Shown: positions 54,862-64,000 of the stretch, in pieces
How positions within the stretch are numbered: position 1 is the first letter of the stretch
How the letters are laid out: every line of letters starts with the position of its first letter
Origin: Kushneria sinocarnis
GTDB lineage: Bacteria; Pseudomonadota; Gammaproteobacteria; Pseudomonadales; Halomonadaceae
Length of the DNA stretch: 64,000 nt
Reading direction: 5' to 3'
NCBI RefSeq assembly: GCF_003633775.1
Contig: NZ_RBIN01000001.1
Location: forward strand, 1-64,000
Position numbers and translations under genes: made by a program
Notes under the pieces: generated by a model
Database searches by the model: none
Seen by the model: only the letters and a program-made list of their open reading frames with translations
What the model was told of the DNA's origin: nothing

Positions 54862-56220
54862 TCAGCGCCGATGCGGCGGCACCCAGTCGGCCTTCTGGGT
54901 CTGGCGGGCACGGCCGATGGCGAGGGTATCGTCATCGACCGTGTCGGTGATGGTCGAACCGGCCGCGATGGTGGCGCCGCGGCCGATCCGCAGCGGCGCC
55001 ACCAGCGCACTGTTGGAACCGACGAAGACGCCGTCGCCGATCTCGGTGCGGTGCTTGCTGACGCCATCATAGTTGCAGGTAATGGTCCCGGCGCCGATGT
55101 TGACGTCGCGGCCCAGCTCGCTGTCGCCGATGTAGCTGAGATGGTTGATCTTGCTGCCCGCACCGATCTGCGCATTCTTGGTTTCGACGAAGTTGCCGAC
55201 CCGTGCGCCATGTGCCAGCCGGGTGCCGGGACGCAGCCGGGCGTAGGGGCCGATCTGACCGCCGCCCTCAATCTCGGTGCCCTCGATCAGAGTGTGTGCC
55301 TCGATCTCTGTCTCCTCGCCGATCGTGGCATTGCGAATCACGCAGTGCGGACCCACCGAAACGCCGTCGGCCAGCGATACCTCGCCTTCGAAGATGCAGC
55401 CGACATCGATGAAGACGTCGCGCCCGACGCTCAGCTCGCCGCGCACATCGATACGCGCGGGATCCGCCAGGGTGGCGCCCTCGCGCATCAGCCGCTGTGC
55501 CTGATGGTGCTGATGAATGCGTTCCAGCGCCGAGAGCTGCACCCGGTCATTGACGCCCTGCACCTCGTAGTGCCCGTGCGGCTGCCGGGTCAGTACCTCG
55601 ACCCCCTCGGCGGCGGCCATGGCGATGATGTCGGTGAGGTAGTATTCGCCCTGGGCATTGTCACTGGAGAGCTGCGGCAGCCAGCGCTTGAGCTGGGCGC
55701 CGGTGGCGGCGAGGATGCCGGTGTTGCACTCCTGGATGCGCTTCTGCTCCTCGCTGGCATCCTTCTCCTCGACAATGGCGGTCGCTCGTCCCTGCTCGTC
55801 GCGCACGATGCGCCCGTAGCCGTGGGGATGCGCCATGCGTACCGTCAGCAGGGCCATGTGCCGATCATCGACGCCTGCCATCAGCGCCGACAGGGTATCC
55901 GGCTGAATCAGCGGCACATCACCATAGAGCACCAGTACCGGACCATCCCCCAGGCTGTCCAGGGTCTGGGCCACGGCATGTCCGGTACCGCGCTGCTGCT
56001 CCTGCACCACGAAGCCGGCCGCCACATCCGCAAGCGCTTCGCGGACCCGATCGGCGCCGTGGCCGATCACCACGTGCAGCCGGGCTTCTTCCAGGCTCTC
56101 GGCAGCCTCGATCACGTGGCGGACCATCGGCTTGCCGGCAATGGGGTGGAGGACCTTGGGCAGGCGGGAGCGCATGCGGCTTCCCTGCCCGGCTGCCAGT
56201 ATCACGACATCAGTGCTCAT
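54862..56220 (-). CDS. glmU: Bifunctional GlmU: GlcN-1-P acetyltransferase and GlcNAc-1-P uridyltransferase
   Basis: A 452-residue enzyme making UDP-GlcNAc from glucosamine-1-phosphate, acetyl-CoA and UTP. The N-terminal half is the pyrophosphorylase with LAAGQGSRMRSRLPKVL; YGDVPL binds UTP. The C-terminal half is a left-handed beta-helix of hexapeptide repeats (from about residue 245) with the acetyltransferase His in IGPYARLRPG...NINHLSYIGD. It acts with GlmS and GlmM on the peptidoglycan and LPS precursor path. ATG 56220 begins the enzyme; nearby repeats may control it. Confidence 0.96.
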   Translation of the reverse strand: MSTDVVILAAGQGSRMRSRLPKVLHPIAGKPMVRHVIEAAESLEEARLHVVIGHGADRVREALADVAAGFVVQEQQRGTGHAVAQTLDSLGDGPVLVLYGDVPLIQPDTLSALMAGVDDRHMALLTVRMAHPHGYGRIVRDEQGRATAIVEEKDASEEQKRIQECNTGILAATGAQLKRWLPQLSSDNAQGEYYLTDIIAMAAAEGVEVLTRQPHGHYEVQGVNDRVQLSALERIHQHHQAQRLMREGATLADPARIDVRGELSVGRDVFIDVGCIFEGEVSLADGVSVGPHCVIRNATIGEETEIEAHTLIEGTEIEGGGQIGPYARLRPGTRLAHGARVGNFVETKNAQIGAGSKINHLSYIGDSELGRDVNIGAGTITCNYDGVSKHRTEIGDGVFVGSNSALVAPLRIGRGATIAAGSTITDTVDDDTLAIGRARQTQKADWVPPHRR

Positions 56221-56235
56221 CGCAGCGCACTCTCC

Positions 56236-56335
56236 CTGTTTCATGAACGTTGCGAACGAAACGGCGCCTGACCGCCTCGTCGACTGATCGGCAGTGTAAC
56301 AGCCCGCTGGCGTCAACACTGTTTCACAACGTTCA
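56236..56335. repeat. Paired repeats in the glmU upstream region
   Basis: CTGTTTCA occurs at 56236-56243 and again at 56319-56326. The first is followed by TGAACGTTG and the second by CAACGTTCA, the exact reverse complement. The arrangement lies between glmU and the AEC gene and could be regulatory. Confidence 0.35.
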
Positions 56336-56340
56336 CCCGC

Positions 56341-57252
56341 TCAGGGCCCCAGGGCGACCAGCAACCACAGTGGCAGGGTCAGCACCGCCAGCAGCGTCTG
56401 CAGGGTAATCAGGCCGGCCATCAGTTCGGCCTCGCCGCCCAGCTGGCGGGTCAGGATATAGGCCGTGGGCGCGGTCGGCAGGGCGAGAAAGAGCATCAGC
56501 AGCCAGTCCAGCGGCGCGGGCAGCGCCAGCAGCCGGGCAATGCCCAGTCCCAGCAGCGGCATCGCCAGCAGCCGTACGGCACTGGCCGTCAGCATCAGCG
56601 CCGAGGCGCCCCGCAGGGCGGCCGGGCGCAGGGCCGCACCGACACACAATAGCCCCAGCGGCAGACTGGCACTCCCCAGCAGTCCCAGCAGGCGCTCGCT
56701 GCCGGGCGGCAGCGACAGTCCGCTCAGCGAGACGGCGATGCCGGCCAGACAGGCCAGAATCAGGGGATTGGTTGCCAGCGGTCGCAGCAGCACCCGCGGC
56801 GTCAGCGGGCGCTCGGCAACGAGCGCCCACACCGACAGCAGGTTCACGCTCGGCACCAGCAGCGCCAGCAGTACCGCCGCTCGTGCCAGCCCACCGGGCG
56901 GACCCAGCACGGCGACCACGGCCAGCCCGAGATAGGTATTGAAGCGCAGGGTGGACTGCACCAGCACCCCGAAGCGGGCCGCCGGCCAGCCGGCCAGCCG
57001 GCGCATGCCGAGCAGCCCCAGCCAGCCGATGCCCAGTGCCAGCGTGATACCGAGGGCCAGCTGACCGAGCGCGGGGTCATCGAAGGACGCGGTAGCGAGA
57101 TGGTGGAACAGCAGGGCGGGAAACAGCAGAAAGTAGTTCAGCCGCTCGGCAGGGCCCCAGAAGGTCTCATCGGGGAACCCGACCCGTCGCAGCCCGCTGC
57201 CCAGCAGCAGCAGGGCAAACAGCGGCCACAGCGCCGGCAGCAGTACGCTCAT
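56341..57252 (-). CDS. AEC-family transporter (auxin efflux carrier-like)
   Basis: A 303-residue inner-membrane protein with about 10 helices. The pattern LPALWPLFALLLLGSGLRRVG, ERLNYFLLFPALLFHHLA, NPLILACLAGIAVSLSG and LLMLFLALPTAPTAYILTRQLGG fits AEC carriers, which move carboxylates or malonate-type anions; no substrate can be assigned. It sits between atpC and glmU, where Pseudomonas has no such gene, so it is an insertion in a conserved neighbourhood. GGGAGG precedes ATG 57252. Confidence 0.82.
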   Translation of the reverse strand: MSVLLPALWPLFALLLLGSGLRRVGFPDETFWGPAERLNYFLLFPALLFHHLATASFDDPALGQLALGITLALGIGWLGLLGMRRLAGWPAARFGVLVQSTLRFNTYLGLAVVAVLGPPGGLARAAVLLALLVPSVNLLSVWALVAERPLTPRVLLRPLATNPLILACLAGIAVSLSGLSLPPGSERLLGLLGSASLPLGLLCVGAALRPAALRGASALMLTASAVRLLAMPLLGLGIARLLALPAPLDWLLMLFLALPTAPTAYILTRQLGGEAELMAGLITLQTLLAVLTLPLWLLVALGP

Positions 57253-57315
57253 GCCGACCTCCCGGGTAATGGACGCCATGGCGGCTGTCGGCCGCAGCAA
57301 CCGTCAGCCACACAC

Positions 57316-57341
57316 AAAAGGGGCGACCCGAAGGTCGCCCC
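57316..57341 (-). terminator. Terminator of the atp operon
   Basis: GGGGCGACC/GGTCGCCCC with a CGAA loop, followed on the minus strand by TTTTG. It lies 24 bases past the atpC stop. Confidence 0.85.
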
Positions 57342-57364
57342 GAAGATCATGCCTGCGGCCCGCC

Positions 57365-57787
57365 TCAGCTGCCGCGCCGATTGCGCAGCTGGGAGAGCGT
57401 GCGCAGCCGGGCGGTCGCCTCGGCGAGTTCGGCCAGCGCCCGCGAGTAGTCGAGCTCGGAGTGCTGTTCATCCAGCGCCCGGCGCGCCTCGTCACGCGCC
57501 CGCTGGGCCTCCGCCTCGTCGATGTCGCGCGCCCGGTCGGCGGTGTCGGCCAGCACCGAAATGACATCGGGCTGGACCTCCAGAAAGCCGCCGGAGACGT
57601 AGTAGATCTCCTCTTCGCCACTCTCCCGGGTCAGATACACCGGCCCCGGTGCCAGCTCCGTCAGCAGCGGCGAATGACCCGGCATGATACCGAGCTCACC
57701 CTCGGTCCCGGTGGCGGAGAGCTGCGTCACTTCACCGGCAAAGATGCTGCGCTCGGTACTGACGATATTGCATTGCACACTGGCCAT
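57365..57787 (-). CDS. atpC: ATP synthase epsilon subunit
   Basis: A 140-residue F1 central-stalk subunit that couples rotation and inhibits ATP hydrolysis. Its N-terminal beta-sandwich (IVSTERSIFAGEVTQLSATGTEGELGIMPGHSPLL) and C-terminal helical pair (about residues 90-140) are both present. Last gene of the atp cluster; ends 24 bases before a strong terminator. Confidence 0.95.
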   Translation of the reverse strand: MASVQCNIVSTERSIFAGEVTQLSATGTEGELGIMPGHSPLLTELAPGPVYLTRESGEEEIYYVSGGFLEVQPDVISVLADTADRARDIDEAEAQRARDEARRALDEQHSELDYSRALAELAEATARLRTLSQLRNRRGS

Positions 57788-57816
57788 GACTGGGCTCCTG
57801 AATCTTTCCGGGACGC

Positions 57817-59229
<1,413 letters not shown>

Positions 59230-60105
59230 CTAGACCGCTGAAGCCCCGCCGACGATTTCGGAAATCTCCTGGGTAATCGCCGCCTGACGCGCCTTGTTGT
59301 ACTGCAGCTGCAGATCGTCGATCAGGTCTCCGGCGTTGTCGGTCGCGTTCTTCATCGCGATCATCCGCGCCGACTGTTCGCTGGCGATGTTCTCGACCAC
59401 CGCCTGGTAGACCTGGGACTCGACATAGCGCACCAGCAGTCTGGAGAGCAGCGCCCTGGCATCGTCCGGCTCATACAGGTAATCCCAGAGGCCATCCCGG
59501 GTCCTGTCCTCCTGGTCGGACTCGTCGTCGACCAGCGGCAGCAGCTGGCGAATCACCGGCTTCTGACTCATGGTGTTGATGAACTGATTGGAGACGATGT
59601 CGATCCGATCGATCTCACCATTGTCGAAGGCTTCCAGCATCACCCGGACGCTGCCGACCAGGTCGCCGGCCTCCGGGGCATCGCCGAGGTTGCCGCGCGC
59701 CGCGAGCAGATTGCCGCCGTACTTGCGGAAGAATACCGCTCCCTTGGTGCCCAGGGCACAGAAGGAGGGCTCGACTCCCTGCTCCCGCCAGGCGCTGATC
59801 TCGCGCATCAGCGAACGAAACAGATTGCTGTTGAGACCACCACACAGGCCACGATCGGAAGTCACCACGATATACCCGATCCGCTTCACCTCGCGCTCGG
59901 TCATGTACGGATGCTGATACTCCGGATTGGACCGGGCGATGTGCCGAACCACCTGCCGGATCTGGCGGGCGTAGGGCTGGCTCGTCGCCATGCGCTCCTG
60001 GGCACGACGCATCTTCGACGCCGCGACCATTTCCATGGCGCTGGTGATCTTCTGGGTGTTCTTGATGCTCCCGATCTGGGACTTGATCTCTTTTCCGGCT
60101 GCCAT
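59230..60105 (-). CDS. atpG: ATP synthase gamma subunit
   Basis: A 291-residue central rotor of F1. The first part [27 protein letters not shown] is the N-terminal helix of the rotor, and the C-terminal [28 protein letters not shown] is the other half of the coiled coil. [15 protein letters not shown] lies in the globular domain. Confidence 0.96.
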   Translation of the reverse strand: MAAGKEIKSQIGSIKNTQKITSAMEMVAASKMRRAQERMATSQPYARQIRQVVRHIARSNPEYQHPYMTEREVKRIGYIVVTSDRGLCGGLNSNLFRSLMREISAWREQGVEPSFCALGTKGAVFFRKYGGNLLAARGNLGDAPEAGDLVGSVRVMLEAFDNGEIDRIDIVSNQFINTMSQKPVIRQLLPLVDDESDQEDRTRDGLWDYLYEPDDARALLSRLLVRYVESQVYQAVVENIASEQSARMIAMKNATDNAGDLIDDLQLQYNKARQAAITQEISEIVGGASAV

Positions 60106-60167
60106 AGCGATGTCCTGTTGATCGACCCGTCAGCGGACGGGCGTGCTGCCCGTCCGCCCTGCGGCTG

Positions 60168-61712
60168 TCAGTAGCTCTGGGTCGATTTGAACTGTTCGAC
60201 GCCCTGCTTGAGACCCTGCTGGATCTCGTCGTCGTAGCCGCCGGTCTGATCGATCTTCTGCATCAGCTCACTGTGCTCGGAGGACATGTAATCCTGCAGC
60301 GCATGCTCGAAGTCGAGTACCTTGTCGACCGGCACGTCCTCGAGGTAGCCCTCGTTGGCGGCATACAGCGATACGGCCATCTGGGACACCGACATCGGCG
60401 AGTACTGGCGCTGCTTCATCAGCTCGGTCACCCGCTGACCGTGTTCGAGCTGCTTGCGGGTGGCCTCGTCGAGATCGGAGGCAAACTGCGAGAAGGCCGC
60501 CAGTTCGCGATACTGCGCCAGCGCCAGGCGGATACCGCCGCCGAGCTTCTTGATGATCTTGGTCTGGGCGCTGCCGCCGACACGGGAAACCGACAGGCCG
60601 GCGTTGATGGCCGGGCGTACCCCCGAGTTGAACAGATCGGTCTCGAGGAAGATCTGGCCGTCGGTGATCGAGATCACGTTGGTCGGCACGAACGCGGAGA
60701 CGTCACCGCCCTGGGTCTCGATGATCGGCAGTGCGGTCAGCGAGCCGGTCTTGCCGGTGACTTCACCGTTGGTGACCTTCTCGACGTGCTCGGCGTTGAC
60801 GCGCGAGGCGCGCTCGAGCAGCCGCGAGTGCAGGTAGAAGACGTCGCCGGGATAGGCCTCACGGCCCGGCGGACGACGCAGCAGCAGCGAGATCTGGCGA
60901 TAGGCGACGGCCTGCTTGGAGAGATCGTCATAGACGATCAGGGCATCCTCGCCGCGATCGCGGAAGTACTCGCCCATGGTGCAGCCGGCATAGGGGGCGA
61001 TGAACTGCATCGCCGCCGGATCGGCCGCACCGGCAGCCACCACGATGGTGTGCTCCATGGCGCCGTGCTCTTCGAGCTTGCGCACCACGTTGGCAATCGT
61101 CGACTGCTTCTGGCCGATGGCCACGTAGATGCAGGTGACGCCCTTGCCCTTCTGGTTGATGATGGTATCGACGGCGATCGCCGACTTGCCGACCTGGCGG
61201 TCGCCGATGATCAGCTCACGCTGGCCGCGGCCGATCGGTACCATCGAATCGATCGGCTTGAGACCGGTCTGGACCGGCTGATCGACACCCTGGCGGGCGA
61301 TGACGCCGGGCGCGACCTTCTCGACGGCATCGGTCTCGCTGGCTTCGAGATCGCCCTTGCCGTCGATCGGACGACCCAGGGCATCCACCACGCGGCCGAG
61401 CAGTTCGCGACCGACCGGCACTTCAAGGATGCGACCGGTGCACCGACCGGTCATGCCTTCCTGAAGCTGCTGGTAGTCACCCAGCACCACGACCCCGACA
61501 CTGTCGCGCTCGAGGTTGAGCACCATGCCCTGGATGTTGTGGGGGAATTCGATCATTTCGCCGAACATGGCCTCGGTCAGGCCATGAATGCGCACGATGC
61601 CATCGGACACGCTGACAATGGTGCCCTCGTTGCGCGCCTGGGCATCGATGTCGAGCTTCTCGATACGACCCTTGATGATGTCGCTGATTTCGGAAGGATT
61701 CAGTTGCTGCAT
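60168..61712 (-). CDS. atpA: ATP synthase alpha subunit
   Basis: A 514-residue non-catalytic nucleotide-binding F1 subunit. Walker A is [15 protein letters not shown] near residue 169-184, and [34 protein letters not shown] holds Walker B and the following loop. The arginine finger is in the [16 protein letters not shown] region. In standard operon position between atpH and atpG. Confidence 0.97.
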   Translation of the reverse strand: MQQLNPSEISDIIKGRIEKLDIDAQARNEGTIVSVSDGIVRIHGLTEAMFGEMIEFPHNIQGMVLNLERDSVGVVVLGDYQQLQEGMTGRCTGRILEVPVGRELLGRVVDALGRPIDGKGDLEASETDAVEKVAPGVIARQGVDQPVQTGLKPIDSMVPIGRGQRELIIGDRQVGKSAIAVDTIINQKGKGVTCIYVAIGQKQSTIANVVRKLEEHGAMEHTIVVAAGAADPAAMQFIAPYAGCTMGEYFRDRGEDALIVYDDLSKQAVAYRQISLLLRRPPGREAYPGDVFYLHSRLLERASRVNAEHVEKVTNGEVTGKTGSLTALPIIETQGGDVSAFVPTNVISITDGQIFLETDLFNSGVRPAINAGLSVSRVGGSAQTKIIKKLGGGIRLALAQYRELAAFSQFASDLDEATRKQLEHGQRVTELMKQRQYSPMSVSQMAVSLYAANEGYLEDVPVDKVLDFEHALQDYMSSEHSELMQKIDQTGGYDDEIQQGLKQGVEQFKSTQSY

Positions 61713-61728
61713 GCCATGTCCCTCGACT

Positions 61729-62265
61729 TCAGGCGTTCAGGTCGCGCTTGAGCCGGGCCAGTCGTCCGCGCGCCGAACCGTCGATGACGGTATCGCCGCT
61801 GCGAATGATGACGCCGCCCAGAAGCGTCCTGTCCACCGAAGTGGTCATAGTGATTTCGCGATCCAGGCGCTTTTTGAGCGCGCGGGCGAGACTGTCCTGC
61901 TGCGTCTGGCTGAGTTCGAAGGCAGAGATCACCTCCACCACGGCCACCCGCTCGAATTCGGCGCGCTCGGCTTCGAACAGCTCGCTGATCGCCGGCAGCG
62001 CTGCCAGTCGCTGCTGACGCGCCAGCACGCGAATGAATTCGCGGCCACGCTCATCCAGCGTCTCGCCCAGCAGCTCGATCAGGATCTCGGCCTGGTCGCC
62101 GGAGGTCCGGGTCGGATCGGCCAGCAGGTGCGCGACGCGTTCGTCGAGTACCACACGGGCGCCCTCGGCCAGCATGGTCGACCACTGATCCACCGCCTGC
62201 TGTTCACGGGCCAGCTCGAATGCGGCCTTCGCATAGGGGCGTGCCTGGGGTGCGTTGTCCGCCAT
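61729..62265 (-). CDS. atpH: ATP synthase delta subunit
   Basis: A 178-residue F1 subunit that joins F1 to the b stalk. [25 protein letters not shown] opens the helical N-terminal domain; the C-terminal part has [31 protein letters not shown] 62265 starts the typical sequence and has GAGGAGG upstream. Confidence 0.95.
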   Translation of the reverse strand: MADNAPQARPYAKAAFELAREQQAVDQWSTMLAEGARVVLDERVAHLLADPTRTSGDQAEILIELLGETLDERGREFIRVLARQQRLAALPAISELFEAERAEFERVAVVEVISAFELSQTQQDSLARALKKRLDREITMTTSVDRTLLGGVIIRSGDTVIDGSARGRLARLKRDLNA

Positions 62266-62275
62266 GGAGGCCTCC

Positions 62276-62746
62276 TCAGAGCTCGGCAGCGAGCTTGTCG
62301 AGCATCTCGCGATGCCGGTTCTCGTCGATCTCGGTTTCGAGAATGCGCTCGGCACCGGTCACGGCCAGGGCCGCCACCTGCTGGCGCAGATCTTCCCGGG
62401 CGCGCTGGAGCTCCATGTCGATCTCGCTTCTGGCCTGATCGATCATGCGCTGGCCTTCGGCCCTGGCATCATCGCGCGCTTCCTCGATCATGCGATCGGC
62501 GCGCGAACGGGTCTGCTCGAGGATCCGGCTGGCTTCCTCGCGACTCTCGCGCAGGATCCGCTCGGACTCCTCGTTGACCCGCTCCATTTCCTGGCGAGCA
62601 CGATCGGCCGATGCCAGGTCTTCCTCGATCTTGCTGCGCCGCTCTTCCAGCGCCTTGGTGATCGGCGGCCATACATATTTCATGCAGAACCATACGAACA
62701 CCAGAAAGGCGATGGACTGGCCGATCAAAGTTAGGTTCAGATTCAC
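62276..62746 (-). CDS. atpF: ATP synthase subunit b
   Basis: A 156-residue peripheral-stalk protein. One N-terminal helix (residues 5-25, [20 protein letters not shown]) crosses the membrane; a long charged coiled coil (about 30-150) runs up to F1. Lies 68 bases after atpE and 10 bases before atpH. Confidence 0.95.
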   Translation of the reverse strand: MNLNLTLIGQSIAFLVFVWFCMKYVWPPITKALEERRSKIEEDLASADRARQEMERVNEESERILRESREEASRILEQTRSRADRMIEEARDDARAEGQRMIDQARSEIDMELQRAREDLRQQVAALAVTGAERILETEIDENRHREMLDKLAAEL

Positions 62747-62814
62747 GCCGTCACCTCTCGCTACGTGGTCATTGGGGCATCACACCGGATGCCGGGCATC
62801 CGCAACGGGGATGC

Positions 62815-63078
<264 letters not shown>

Positions 63079-63116
63079 TCAAGTCACGTTGAGTTGAGGG
63101 GGAGTGGGTGAACCGA

Positions 63117-63998
<882 letters not shown>

Positions 63999-64000
63999 TC

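Overview
This window is a GC-rich (about 65%) piece of a gammaproteobacterial chromosome. The protein families and gene order suggest a halophilic Halomonadaceae member (Halomonas/Kushneria type). This is an inference; there is no rRNA gene to confirm it. Much of the backbone follows the order I know from Pseudomonas: gmk-rpoZ-spoT-ridA, oxyR-recG, hup, ubiC-ubiA, phoB-phoR, phoU, uvrD, then glmS-glmR-glmU beside the atp operon. Accessory metabolic, transport and regulatory genes sit between these blocks. I see no tRNA, rRNA, CRISPR array, insertion sequence or prophage.

Layout. 0-2 kb: an in-frame chimera joins a truncated metal-type permease to a Bcr/CflA efflux pump lacking its first helix. 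2-5 kb: a PQQ-dependent sugar dehydrogenase whose membrane anchor is a separate gene. 5-16 kb: GSTs, an old-yellow-enzyme reductase with an ArsR repressor, an IMPase-family phosphatase, two MATE pumps, an SDR, a LysE exporter, the editing protein AlaX and a MocR regulator. 16-20 kb: gmk, rpoZ, spoT, ridA. 20-24 kb: an epimerase-like SDR, oxyR and recG. 23.9-31.2 kb: a D-apiose catabolic island with apnO, oiaC, an MFS importer, a two-gene apnL, apsD and a NanR-like regulator. 31-41.5 kb: HU, ubiC, ubiA, phoBR (with a Pho box), a cell-wall amidase, cysZ, phoU, uvrD and hexR. 41.5-52 kb: a small unknown gene, an orphan MotAB-like pair, an NSS transporter, DUF72, pdxY, a YihY protein, an AsmA protein and a frameshifted CodB-like permease. 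52-64 kb: glmS, glmR, glmU, an AEC transporter and atpBEFHAGDC.

How the genes work together. The island should take D-apiose to L-erythrulose plus CO2: ApsD oxidises apiose to the lactone, ApnL opens it, ApnO oxidises and isomerises apionate, and OiaC decarboxylates the 3-oxo acid. The MFS protein probably imports a substrate, and the GntR/FCD regulator probably responds to an intermediate. A 17-base motif matched at 15 positions lies in both promoter regions of the island. An L-erythrulose kinase is not in the window. GlmS and GlmU make UDP-GlcNAc under a DeoR-family regulator, and PhoB/PhoR/PhoU form the phosphate-sensing module.

Most worth a second look: the chimeric gene at the left end, the split apnL, the shared island motif, a perfect AT-only palindrome in front of the OYE-arsR pair, a one-base frameshift in the CodB-like gene, and strong inverted repeats at the mocR, glmR and hexR control regions.
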